Assembly: GCA_947631385.1 (NCBI GenBank)
Contig: CANRLE010000020.1
Location: forward strand, 1 to 15,093
Direction: 5' to 3'
Origin: an uncultured Clostridia bacterium
Lineage (GTDB): Bacteria; Bacillota; Clostridia; TANB77; CAG-508
Length of the DNA stretch: 15,093 nt
Shown here piece by piece: positions 1 through 6,303 of this stretch. How positions within the stretch are numbered: position 1 is the first letter of the stretch; the number at the start of each line of letters is the position of its first letter. The position numbers and the translations under genes are program-made. Under the pieces are notes generated by a model. It was not told the DNA's origin. It ran no database searches and worked only from the letters and a program-made list of their open reading frames with translations.

Positions 1-497
1 CAGAAAAAAATAAAAAAGCAAATCAAGATATATCAGTACTTCCAATAGATTCTATCTATACACCAGTAAAAAAGGTCAACTATCAAGTAGAAAATACTAG
101 AGTTGGTCAAATGGTAGACTATGATAAATTAGTTATTGAAGTATGGACAGATGGAAGCCTAAAAGCGCATGAAGCATTAAGCTTAGCTGCTAAAGTAATG
201 ACAGGTCACTTAGAATTATTTATTGATTTATCTGAAACTACAAAAAATACTCAAGTTATGATTGAAAAAGAAGAATCAAAGAAAGAAAAAGTTTTAGAAA
301 TGTCAATTGAAGAACTAGAATTATCAGTTCGTTCTTTCAACTGTTTAAAAAGAGCAGGAATTGCAACAGTTGAAGATTTAACAAATAAATCTGAAACTGA
401 TATGATGAAGGTAAGAAATTTAGGAAAGAAATCATTTGACGAAGTAACTGCAAAATTACATTCTTTAGGATTAGATTTTGCAAAAGAAGATGACTAG
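1..497 (+). CDS. rpoA: RNA polymerase alpha subunit, 3' part
   Basis: The gene enters from the left edge; the reading frame is open from base 3 and ends at TAG 495-497, giving about 164 residues, roughly half of a normal alpha subunit of about 315. RpoA dimerises to nucleate assembly of RNA polymerase, and its C-terminal domain contacts UP elements and activators. The visible part starts with the end of the N-terminal assembly domain (VLPIDSIYTPVKKVNY, then NTRVGQ, then LVIEVWTDGS). A charged linker follows (EKEESKKEKV). The helix-hairpin-helix alpha-CTD follows (MSIEELELSVRSFNCLKRAG, then MKVRNLGKKSFDEV), with the conserved Arg and the NLGKKS loop used in DNA contact. rplQ follows about 30 bp downstream, the classic end of the spc/alpha ribosomal operon. 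There is no sign of damage; only the 5' end is missing from the window. Confidence 0.97.
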   Translation, partial: EKNKKANQDISVLPIDSIYTPVKKVNYQVENTRVGQMVDYDKLVIEVWTDGSLKAHEALSLAAKVMTGHLELFIDLSETTKNTQVMIEKEESKKEKVLEMSIEELELSVRSFNCLKRAGIATVEDLTNKSETDMMKVRNLGKKSFDEVTAKLHSLGLDFAKEDD

Positions 498-527
498 AAG
501 AAAATTAGTTAAAGGAAGGTGAAAAAA

Positions 528-1055
528 TTGGCTACAAATAGAAAGTTAGGTAGAACAACAGATATTAGATTAGCTATGTTAAAAACTTTGACAACAGATT
601 TAATACAACATGGAAAAGTTGAAACTACATTACCAAGAGCAAAAGAAGTAAAAGCAATTGCAGATAGCCTTATAGCTCTTGCAATTAAAGAAAAAGACAA
701 CTATGAAACTATAGAGGTTAAAGTAGTAAAAGCTAAATTAGATTCAAAAGGTAATAAAGAAACTGAGTTAGTAAAAAGCAAAAATGGCAAAGAATATCTA
801 AAAGTAGTAAAAGAAGAAAAAACTGAAAAAAGACAAAAAGATATGCCAACTAGATTAAATGCTAGAAGAAAAATGATGAGAAAATTAAATAAAGTTAAAG
901 ATAATGAAGGTAATAATATTGATTTACCATCAAAATTATTTAATGAAATAGCTCCAAAATATGCTGGTAAAAACGTAGGAGGATATACTCGTATTATTAA
1001 AGCAGGACCTAGAAAAGGTGATGGAGCAGAAGTTGCTATTTTACAACTTATATAG
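528..1055 (+). CDS. rplQ: 50S ribosomal protein L17, with a long internal insertion
   Basis: L17 is a structural protein of the large ribosomal subunit near the peptide exit tunnel. I place the start at TTG 528, because the product then begins MATNRKLGR like other L17 proteins and AGGAAGGTG (513-521) lies 6 nt upstream. The GTG at 519 is part of that Shine-Dalgarno sequence and is unlikely to initiate. The N-terminal part (RKLGRTTDIRLAMLKTLTTD, then TTLPRAKE) and the C-terminal part (KLFNEIAPKY, GGYTRIIKAGPRKGDGAEVA) match the family closely. Between them, at about residues 58-110, sits a lysine- and glutamate-rich insertion of roughly 50 residues, making 175 aa where the family usually has about 115-130. 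The frame stays open and the sequence is low-complexity but not repetitive. It follows rpoA and ends at a terminator. Confidence 0.95.
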   Translation: MATNRKLGRTTDIRLAMLKTLTTDLIQHGKVETTLPRAKEVKAIADSLIALAIKEKDNYETIEVKVVKAKLDSKGNKETELVKSKNGKEYLKVVKEEKTEKRQKDMPTRLNARRKMMRKLNKVKDNEGNNIDLPSKLFNEIAPKYAGKNVGGYTRIIKAGPRKGDGAEVAILQLI

Positions 1056-1068
1056 AAATAAAAGAACA

Positions 1069-1096
1069 AAGTCCCCTAATTCAAGGGGACTTTTAG
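1069..1096 (+). terminator. Rho-independent terminator after rplQ, possibly bidirectional
   Basis: A perfect 9-bp stem, AAGTCCCCT (1069-1077) with AGGGGACTT (1084-1092), encloses the 6-nt loop AATTCA and runs into a T-rich tract. It ends the rpoA-rplQ operon. The minus-strand gene stops at 1101-1103 and the bases left of the stem are A-rich on the plus strand, so the same hairpin could also terminate that gene. Confidence 0.9.
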
Positions 1097-1100
1097 TATT

Positions 1101-1880
1101 TTAAGTGTCCAAAAATCTTTCAACAGTTTGCGGGATAAAATCTTGATGCAAACATAATTCGAAATCACTTATCATTTCGGTAAATGAATATTTCTTTATA
1201 ATACCTTTTTTAATAACAATTTCAGATAAGACGATATTTGAAAAGCTTTCCACGTCTCTTATAGATATGATTGACAAGAATTGAGCATGTAAAATACCTT
1301 CAACATGCATCAATAATGAAGATACATCATAAAAGTATTTTCTTTGCTTTAAAACTCTGAATAAAGAATTTGTAAGTTGATCATCAAATTCTTCATCTTG
1401 TGATGTGTAAATAAATTTTATCGAATTGTCTTCCCTTAAAAGTTTTGCAGTAGTTAAACCTTTCTTGCTATCATAAGAAAATGATAAATCTAAATATGTG
1501 TCGTCTTTTTTTAGTTGTATAACACGCATTTCAGTTAATGTAATTTCAGCTGTTTCTGGTGTTATTTTGAAAGTGTAATCTTTCTCATAAGGTAATTCAT
1601 TCTTTCCAATAGTATAATCTTGAGGTGAATGTAAATACCAAAGATAATACTGTGTTTTTGTATCATCTATAATTGTTGAAGAGAAAAGCCCCCTTTTAGA
1701 TATCTTTATTGGAAATGTGATATCCTTACATTTACTAAAAAAATAAGAAAACTTGTCAATAGTTACATTTTTTGTTTCACATAGGTTATTAACCCAACTT
1801 GTGATTTGTTGTTTAGTTTCTTCAGAGTCAAATAAAACATCATCAAAAAAATCAGTTCTTATCCGATTTTGTGTATTCAT
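1101..1880 (-). CDS. Hypothetical protein, 259 aa, unrecognised
   Basis: I do not recognise this protein. It starts at ATG (complement of 1878-1880) with a strong Shine-Dalgarno AAAGGAGGT (complement of 1888-1896) 7 nt upstream, and an extended -10 promoter lies just beyond, so it is very likely a real expressed gene. The product looks soluble: there is no signal peptide and no clear membrane segment. The middle (about residues 65-160) has alternating hydrophobic and charged residues that suggest beta strands, with tyrosine- and tryptophan-rich stretches such as TQYYLWYLHSPQDY. The C-terminal third looks helical. I see no cysteine pairs, no P-loop and no obvious catalytic motif. It is convergent with rplQ and divergent from the gene at 2018, so it stands alone between two conserved transcription units and is probably accessory. 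No function is proposed. Confidence 0.8.
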   Translation of the reverse strand: MNTQNRIRTDFFDDVLFDSEETKQQITSWVNNLCETKNVTIDKFSYFFSKCKDITFPIKISKRGLFSSTIIDDTKTQYYLWYLHSPQDYTIGKNELPYEKDYTFKITPETAEITLTEMRVIQLKKDDTYLDLSFSYDSKKGLTTAKLLREDNSIKFIYTSQDEEFDDQLTNSLFRVLKQRKYFYDVSSLLMHVEGILHAQFLSIISIRDVESFSNIVLSEIVIKKGIIKKYSFTEMISDFELCLHQDFIPQTVERFLDT

Positions 1881-1934
1881 TTACCTAACCTCCTTTCAAT
1901 ACAAATTGCATTTCGCAATAAAATTTATAACTAT

Positions 1935-1963
1935 ATTGTATCATATTTTCTTGGAATATACAA
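1935..1963 (-). promoter_or_regulatory. Sigma-A type promoter for the minus-strand hypothetical gene
   Basis: Read on the minus strand: -35 TTGTAT (complement of 1958-1963), a 17-nt spacer, and extended -10 TGATACAAT (hexamer TACAAT, complement of 1935-1940). It lies about 55 bp upstream of the start codon. The 17-nt spacing and TGn extension make it convincing despite the imperfect -35. Confidence 0.65.
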
Positions 1964-1990
1964 TAAAATCACAACTTTAAAATTATTACA

Positions 1991-1996
1991 TATAAT
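1991..1996 (+). promoter_or_regulatory. Possible -10 box for the 117-aa membrane protein gene
   Basis: A perfect TATAAT lies 21 nt before the ATG at 2018. No good -35 hexamer is found at 16-18 nt upstream (the bases there read about ATCACA), so this is weak. If real, this promoter and the minus-strand promoter at 1935-1963 lie back to back. Confidence 0.3.
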
Positions 1997-2017
1997 AAGA
2001 CCATAGGAGGCTAAAAA

Positions 2018-2371
2018 ATGACAGAATTTATTTTAAGAACCATATTTTGGACATTAGCCATTTATGGATTTATTGAAATAATAAAAAATATAATGTACAT
2101 ATTAACATATACCAAATTTCAGTCTGATGGTATATATGTAATTATAGCTGTTAAGAACCAAGAAGAGAAAATAGAAGGCTTTTTGCGTTCTAGCTTATTT
2201 AAAATATTGTATGGAAAAGAAGAATATTTAAAGGATATTATTGTAGCTGACTTAAAATCAACTGATAATACAAAAGAAATTGCCAAGAAATTAGAAATGG
2301 AATATGATTGCTTGAAAGTGACAAGTTGGAAAGAATGCAAAGATATAATAGATAATATAAATGATAACTAA
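2018..2371 (+). CDS. Small membrane-anchored protein with glycosyltransferase-2-like N-terminal fold
   Basis: This 117-aa product starts at ATG 2018 with TAGGAGG (2005-2011) 6 nt upstream. Residues about 4-31 form one long hydrophobic segment (core ILRTIFWTLAIYGFIEII), most likely a membrane anchor. The rest resembles the first Rossmann-like half of a GT-A family 2 glycosyltransferase: strand VIIAVKNQEEKIEGFL, then DIIVADLKSTDNTKEIAKKL, which parallels the family pattern (I/V)VVDDGSTDNT. The aspartate pair that binds nucleotide-sugar is reduced to one Asp followed by Leu-Lys, and the catalytic C-terminal half is absent, so it is probably not an active transferase. recD2 follows 62 bp downstream in the same direction. 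The fold resemblance is moderately convincing; the function is unknown. Confidence 0.75.
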   Translation: MTEFILRTIFWTLAIYGFIEIIKNIMYILTYTKFQSDGIYVIIAVKNQEEKIEGFLRSSLFKILYGKEEYLKDIIVADLKSTDNTKEIAKKLEMEYDCLKVTSWKECKDIIDNINDN

Positions 2372-2433
2372 AAAGATGTATCTTGAAATGAAGCATATTT
2401 TATGATAATATAACATGTAACAAGGAGAAATAG

Positions 2434-4449
2434 ATGGAAATTATAGGTGAAATACAAGCTATTATTTATAAAAATGAAATAAATAGTTATACAATAGCAG
2501 AATTTGAGACTGATGAAGAAACTACAACAATTGTAGGTTATTTGCCATTTGTAAACATTGGAGACACACTAAAAGTAATAGGAAAATTTGTAGAACATAA
2601 AGAATATGGAAGACAATTTAAAATAGACACCTTTGAAAAAATGATGCCACAAACATTAGAAGCACTAGAAAAATACTTGTCAAACGGAAATATAAAAGGA
2701 ATAGGAGAAGCACTAGCAAAAAGAATTGTAAAAAAATTTGGAGAAGAAACAATTTACATTTTCAAACATGAGCCAAAGAGATTAGCAGAAATTAGAGGAA
2801 TTTCAGAAAGTAAAGCAATAGAAATGTCAGAGGACTTTATTCAAAATTGGGAAGTATGGCAAATAGTTGGATTTTTAGAGAGGTTTGGAATTGGTGCAGA
2901 ACATGCTAAAAAAGTTTTTGATTTATTTGGAAGCAACGCAATTGAACAAATAGAAGCAAATCCATATATTTTAATTGATTTAACAAGAGGAGTAGACTTT
3001 AAGCAAATTGACAAAATGGCACTAGACTTAGGAATAAACTACGATAATGAAAAAAGAGTTGAAAGTGGGATTAAATATGGATTAATTAGAAGTACTTATA
3101 ATGGACATGCATGCGTATTAAAAACCAACTTAATTGAATTTGTTATCAATTTATTAGATGTAAGTACAGAAAATGTAGAAGATGGACTAATAAATTTAAA
3201 GGTAAAAGATGAAATTGTAGTAGAAGAAAGAGAAAAAGAAGAATATGTGTATTTAAAAGCATTTTATCAAGCAGAAGCTGATATTGTATTTCGAATTAAT
3301 AGATTACAAAATGCTAAGAACGTAAAAAAAATAGCACACGTAGAAACAGAATTAAAAAAAGTAGAAGCAACTTCAAAAATAGAATTATCAGAAAAGCAAA
3401 AAGAAGCTGTAAAATTAGTAAATGAAAATAATGTTACAATTATTACTGGAGGACCAGGTACAGGAAAAACCACAATAATAAAAACAATTATAGATATATA
3501 TGAAGGAAAAGGTAAAAAAGTTGTCCTTTGTGCGCCAACAGGAAGAGCAGCAAAGAGAATGACTGAAACAACAGGAAAAGAAGCATCAACTTTACATCGA
3601 CTATTAGAAATTGGAAAAATCAATGAAGACAGTTTATACAAAAATATTGGAGATTATGAAGGAGCACCAATTGATGGTGATATAATTATAGTTGATGAGA
3701 TGTCAATGGTAGATATGTTTTTAATGGATTACTTATTAAAATGCATATATCAAGGTAGTAAATTAGTATTAGTAGGTGATGAAGACCAATTAGCATCAGT
3801 TGGACCAGGGTGTGTTTTAAAGGATTTTATTCATTCGGAAGAAATAACTACAGTACGATTAGACAAAATTTTCAGACAAGCAGCACAAAGTAAAATTATT
3901 CTAAATGCTCACCGTGTAAATCATGGAGAGACATTTTTAAAAAAGAATGAACAAGAAGATTTAAAAGACGATTTCTTTTTTATAAAGCAGATTTATCAAG
4001 AGAAAATGCTAGAAGAAGTAATTTCTTTATGCACAGGAAGATTACAAAATTATGGAGATTACGACTTTTTTCAAAATATTCAAGTATTATCACCTACTAA
4101 AAAAGGAATGCTTGGAACTAAAGAATTAAATAAAGCTTTGCAAGAAAAATTAAATCCAAATCTTTACAATCTTCCAGAAAAAGCAAGCAGGGGGGCTATT
4201 TATCGAGTTGGAGATAGAGTTATGCAAATTAAGAATAATTATGATATCTATTGGGAAAGAGACATTGCGGGTAAAGAAACGGGAAGCGGAGTTTTTAATG
4301 GAGAAATAGGAACAATTACTGACATAAATGAAAGAGAAAAACAGTTGGAAATTAAGTTTGATGATGAAAAAGTAGCATGGTATGAGTTTTCAGATTTAGA
4401 TCAAATTGAACATAGTTATTGCATTACTATTCATAAAGCACAACGGTAG
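2434..4449 (+). CDS. recD2: RecD2-type 5'-3' DNA helicase, reading frame broken near the 3' end
   Basis: RecD2 is a RecBC-independent superfamily 1B helicase of Gram-positive bacteria, involved in DNA repair and replication fork maintenance. The start is ATG 2434 with AAGGAGA (2422-2428) upstream. The N-terminal domain shows an OB-like start and tandem helix-hairpin-helix elements (IKGIGEALAKRIVKKFG, IRGISESKAIEM). Helicase motifs follow: Walker A GGPGTGKTT at 339-347 (Lys345), Walker B IIIVDEMSM with Asp421-Glu422, and motif III GDEDQLASVGPG from 448. The frame then reaches CITIHKAQ and stops two codons later. In the family this motif reads HKxQGSEF; here the bases after CAA (4441-4443) are C then GGTAGTGAATTT, so one extra C at 4444 shifts the frame. 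The rest of motif VI continues in the next frame (4445-4663). Corrected length would be about 743 aa, normal for a clostridial RecD2. It is either a recent pseudogene or a sequencing error. A weak promoter (TTGAAA 2383, TAATAT 2406) may precede it. Confidence 0.93.
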   Translation: MEIIGEIQAIIYKNEINSYTIAEFETDEETTTIVGYLPFVNIGDTLKVIGKFVEHKEYGRQFKIDTFEKMMPQTLEALEKYLSNGNIKGIGEALAKRIVKKFGEETIYIFKHEPKRLAEIRGISESKAIEMSEDFIQNWEVWQIVGFLERFGIGAEHAKKVFDLFGSNAIEQIEANPYILIDLTRGVDFKQIDKMALDLGINYDNEKRVESGIKYGLIRSTYNGHACVLKTNLIEFVINLLDVSTENVEDGLINLKVKDEIVVEEREKEEYVYLKAFYQAEADIVFRINRLQNAKNVKKIAHVETELKKVEATSKIELSEKQKEAVKLVNENNVTIITGGPGTGKTTIIKTIIDIYEGKGKKVVLCAPTGRAAKRMTETTGKEASTLHRLLEIGKINEDSLYKNIGDYEGAPIDGDIIIVDEMSMVDMFLMDYLLKCIYQGSKLVLVGDEDQLASVGPGCVLKDFIHSEEITTVRLDKIFRQAAQSKIILNAHRVNHGETFLKKNEQEDLKDDFFFIKQIYQEKMLEEVISLCTGRLQNYGDYDFFQNIQVLSPTKKGMLGTKELNKALQEKLNPNLYNLPEKASRGAIYRVGDRVMQIKNNYDIYWERDIAGKETGSGVFNGEIGTITDINEREKQLEIKFDDEKVAWYEFSDLDQIEHSYCITIHKAQR

Positions 4450-4663
4450 TGAATTTGATGTTGTTATCATGGTAATACCACCGTCTTCTCCTATGCTATT
4501 AACAAGAAATCTGCTTTATACAGGTATTACTAGAGCAAAAAAACTTCTAATTGTGGTTGGTATGGAAAAAGTAGTAGAATTTATGATTCAAAATGTAGAT
4601 GTGAAAAAACGCAATACAGGATTAGAATATAAAATGCGACGAATTAAGGAAACAAATACATAA
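4445..4663 (+). pseudogene. recD2: Displaced C-terminal end of RecD2, after a +1 frameshift
   Basis: Reading from GGT at 4445 gives GSEFDVVIMVIPPSS, then LLTRNLLYTGITRAKKLLIV, which is the conserved end of helicase motif VI (QGSEF, then YTxITRAKK) and the final strand of RecD2. It ends at TAA 4661-4663. An ATG exists in this frame at 4406, but it has no ribosome binding site and the codons between 4406 and 4444 duplicate bases already used by the upstream frame, so independent translation is unlikely. Without this segment the helicase would lack its arginine finger region (ITRAKK) and should be inactive. Confidence 0.88.
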
Positions 4664-4671
4664 TAATATAG

Positions 4672-4698
4672 AAAGAACTGATTTTTCAGTTCTTTTTG
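4672..4698 (+). terminator. Rho-independent terminator after recD2
   Basis: A perfect 9-bp stem, AAAGAACTG (4672-4680) with CAGTTCTTT (4687-4695), encloses the loop ATTTTT and continues into TTTTTGTC. It lies 8 bp after the recD2 stop codon and separates recD2 from the toxin-antitoxin/comF unit. Confidence 0.88.
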
Positions 4699-4742
4699 TC
4701 GTATAATGTCGAAAACTTTTTTGCTAATTTTATAAAAATATA

Positions 4743-4771
4743 TTGACTTGAGTATAAAAATAAATTATAAT
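4743..4771 (+). promoter_or_regulatory. Strong sigma-A promoter for the toxin-antitoxin/comF unit
   Basis: TTGACT (4743-4748), a 17-nt spacer, and TATAAT (4766-4771) are close to consensus. The predicted transcript starts near 4778, just before the Shine-Dalgarno AAAAAGGAGG (4781-4790). No clear operator palindrome was found around it. Because comF has only a 34-bp upstream gap, this may also be its promoter. Confidence 0.85.
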
Positions 4772-4797
4772 GTAAACTACAAAAAGGAGGCTCAGTT

Positions 4798-5031
4798 ATG
4801 ATAAAAACGATTAGAATAATGGAAAAAGGAAAAATATTTTATGGAAAAATAAGTAGAGTAATAAAAAAAGATGGATGGATATATGATTATAATTGGAAAA
4901 TAGCTTTTAAATCAGAAGAGTATAGAGAAGAATTTTTAAATAAAATAAAAATTGCACAAAAAGATATTGAGAACAAAAACTATTTAACATGGGAAGAATT
5001 TAATAAAGAAATTAATAAATGGACATATTAA
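4798..5031 (+). CDS. Small protein, putative antitoxin of a type II pair
   Basis: This 77-aa protein starts at ATG 4798, with AAGGAGG (4784-4790) 7 nt upstream and a strong promoter before it. The N-terminal part (IRIMEKGKIFYGKISRVIKK, then WIYDYNWKIAFK) looks beta-rich. The C-terminal part is charged and helical and ends with the pattern DIENKNYLTWEEFNKEINKW, like the tails by which many small antitoxins wrap around RelE/ParE toxins (…TxEEf…). The next gene, 6 bp downstream, encodes a RelE/ParE-like protein, and the antitoxin-first order is usual. I recognise no specific antitoxin family (no clear Phd/YefM, RHH or Xre signature), so the role is inferred from position and tail pattern. If it is an antitoxin it would be expected to repress its own promoter. 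Confidence 0.72.
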   Translation: MIKTIRIMEKGKIFYGKISRVIKKDGWIYDYNWKIAFKSEEYREEFLNKIKIAQKDIENKNYLTWEEFNKEINKWTY

Positions 5032-5037
5032 AGGAGA

Positions 5038-5358
5038 GTGATATTTATAGAGGAACGATACAAAATTATTATAATGGATGAGGCAAAAACACAAATTAAA
5101 ATGATAAAAAATTACTTATCAAATATATTATGCGAACCAATAATAGCTAAAAAAACAATCCAGACGATACAGGAAAAAATTTCTGATTTATCATATATGC
5201 CTAGAAAGTATCAATTACTTAGAAAAGATGCCGATACAGAAATTCGAAGGATGATAGTTAAAAATTACATTATAATTTATCAAGTCAACAATGAAATAGA
5301 AACAGTTATTATAATAAATATTTTTTATGTCAGAAGAAATTATTTAAAATTTATTTAA
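5038..5358 (+). CDS. RelE/ParE-family toxin-like protein
   Basis: The product (106 aa from GTG 5038) has the layout of the RelE/ParE fold: strand YKIIIMDEAKTQIKMIKNYL, a second helix around KTIQEKISDLSYMPRKYQLL, then strands RRMIVKNYIIIYQVNNEIET and VIIINIFYVRRNYLKFI. The pairing of the conserved Arg (RRMIVKNYIIIY) with the final YxRRNY is typical of ParE/RelE proteins, which either poison gyrase or cleave mRNA on the ribosome. Which target applies cannot be told from sequence. The start is uncertain: GTG 5038 almost touches the Shine-Dalgarno AAGGAGA (5031-5037). ATA at 5047 would be better spaced and would begin MEERYKII, so a third non-standard start in this window is possible. It is probably translated together with the upstream gene; comF starts 34 bp after it. 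Confidence 0.85.
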   Translation: MIFIEERYKIIIMDEAKTQIKMIKNYLSNILCEPIIAKKTIQTIQEKISDLSYMPRKYQLLRKDADTEIRRMIVKNYIIIYQVNNEIETVIIINIFYVRRNYLKFI

Positions 5359-5392
5359 TTCAAAAAATTAAAATCAAAAAGGAGAAACTCAA

Positions 5393-6040
5393 ATTCTAGA
5401 ACAAATATTAAATCTCATTTATCCACCAACGTGCGGAATATGTGGAAAATTAAATCCTAATTTTATATGCCCAAAATGTAAAAGACAATTAGAATTACAA
5501 GCTAAATTTAAAAACGAAAAAAAATCAAAAAAATGCTACAACTTTGAAGAACATTTATATGTTTTCAAATATAAAGGAATAATAAGAGAGGCAATAATAA
5601 ACTACAAATTTAGAGAAAAAGCTTACATATACAAAACATTCATAAATTTTTTATTAAAAAATAAAAAATTCTTTAATATACTGAAATCATATAATATGGT
5701 AATACCAGTTCCAATAAGTTCAAAAAGGAAAAAAGAAAGAGGATATAATCAAAGTGCCTTAATTGCTAAAGAAATAGCCAAGATAGCTAAAACACAATAC
5801 AATGACATAAGTCTTTTAAAAATAAAAAATATAACAGAACAAAGTAAATTAAACAGGAAAGAAAGATTAAAAAATATAGAAGGTGCATATAAATTACACT
5901 TTAAAAAACTGCTAAAAGATAAAAAAATTTTGTTAGTAGATGATGTTTATACAACAGGTAGCACAGTAAATGAATGTAGTAAAATATTAATGCAAGCACA
6001 ACCACAGAAAATAGGTGTACTAACAATTGCAAAAGATTAA
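5393..6040 (+). CDS. comF: ComF family phosphoribosyltransferase-like protein, apparent ATT start
   Basis: ComF proteins are zinc-finger phosphoribosyltransferase homologues linked to DNA uptake in transformation; a direct DNA-processing role is proposed but not settled. The frame is open from the stop codon at 5369-5371 and contains no ATG, GTG or TTG until ATG 5696, which is far inside the domain. Starting at ATT 5393 gives ILEQILNLIYPPTCGICGKL, the normal ComF N-terminus, with AAAAAGGAG (5376-5384) 8 nt upstream. Zinc ligands are Cys14, 17, 26 and 29. The core follows with IPVPISSKRKKERGYNQSAL and the PRPP-loop motif LLVDDVYTTGST (Asp183, Asp184). The length is 215 aa, normal for the family. 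It probably shares the promoter at 4743 with the toxin-antitoxin genes. The domain is intact, so the missing standard start means either a true ATT start or a point error. Confidence 0.9.
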   Translation: MLEQILNLIYPPTCGICGKLNPNFICPKCKRQLELQAKFKNEKKSKKCYNFEEHLYVFKYKGIIREAIINYKFREKAYIYKTFINFLLKNKKFFNILKSYNMVIPVPISSKRKKERGYNQSALIAKEIAKIAKTQYNDISLLKIKNITEQSKLNRKERLKNIEGAYKLHFKKLLKDKKILLVDDVYTTGSTVNECSKILMQAQPQKIGVLTIAKD

Positions 6041-6058
6041 TAATTTTATGAATAACTT

Positions 6059-6105
6059 CCAGCTATATTTAGATGTAGTGCCAAGGCTTTTAATAATTAT
6101 ATTTT
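6059..6105. repeat. Left 47-bp arm of the inverted repeat
   Basis: It begins CCAGCTATATTTAGATGTAG and is the exact reverse complement of 6205-6251. No mismatch was found across 47 bases. Confidence 0.95.
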
Positions 6106-6204
6106 AAATAACTGCGTAAGCGACCAAACGAGCTGTGCGAGTGCGATTTGGAGCAACTGACATTTAATTTCTTATTATGGAAGTTGCGACACCAAAGTTA
6201 TGAA

Positions 6205-6251
6205 AAAATATAATTATTAAAAGCCTTGGCACTACATCTAAATATAGCTGG
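6205..6251. repeat. Right 47-bp arm of the inverted repeat
   Basis: It ends CTACATCTAAATATAGCTGG and is the exact reverse complement of 6059-6105. In RNA the two arms would form a very stable hairpin that could be an RNase III target. Confidence 0.95.
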
Positions 6252-6303
6252 GAGATAATTATAAAAAATTAGATTTTTGTAATTAATATATTATAAAGTA
6301 TAG

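Larger units (their letters stand above)
6056..6254. mobile_element. MITE-like palindromic element
   Basis: The element consists of two perfectly complementary 47-bp arms (6059-6105 and 6205-6251), extendable outward by three pairs (one G-T) to 6056-6254. They enclose 99 bp of clearly GC-richer sequence (CTGCGTAAGCGACCAAACGA and after) containing a nested GCAACT/AGTTGC pair (6153-6158, 6182-6187). The same 4 bases, ATAA, flank both extended ends (6052-6055 and 6255-6258) and may be a target-site duplication, though in such AT-rich DNA this could be chance. It encodes no protein. The size of about 200 bp, long inverted ends and non-coding content fit a miniature inverted-repeat transposable element. 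A structured RNA or an mRNA-processing hairpin between comF and the next gene is the alternative. Confidence 0.6.

Noticed and set aside
519..521. GTG as the rplQ start codon
   Set aside because: It lies within the Shine-Dalgarno AGGAAGGTG; TTG 528 gives the conserved MATNRKLGR start with correct spacing.
701..1069. Minus-strand open frame of 122 codons opposite rplQ
   Set aside because: It is the antisense shadow of a conserved ribosomal gene, with no ribosome binding site or family resemblance.
4406..4663. Independent 85-aa gene starting at ATG 4406
   Set aside because: It has no ribosome binding site and its sequence from 4445 onward is the missing end of RecD2 in a shifted frame.
5696..6040. 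comF starting at ATG 5696
   Set aside because: This would remove the zinc finger and a third of the domain, while the upstream frame is open and encodes the full ComF N-terminus.
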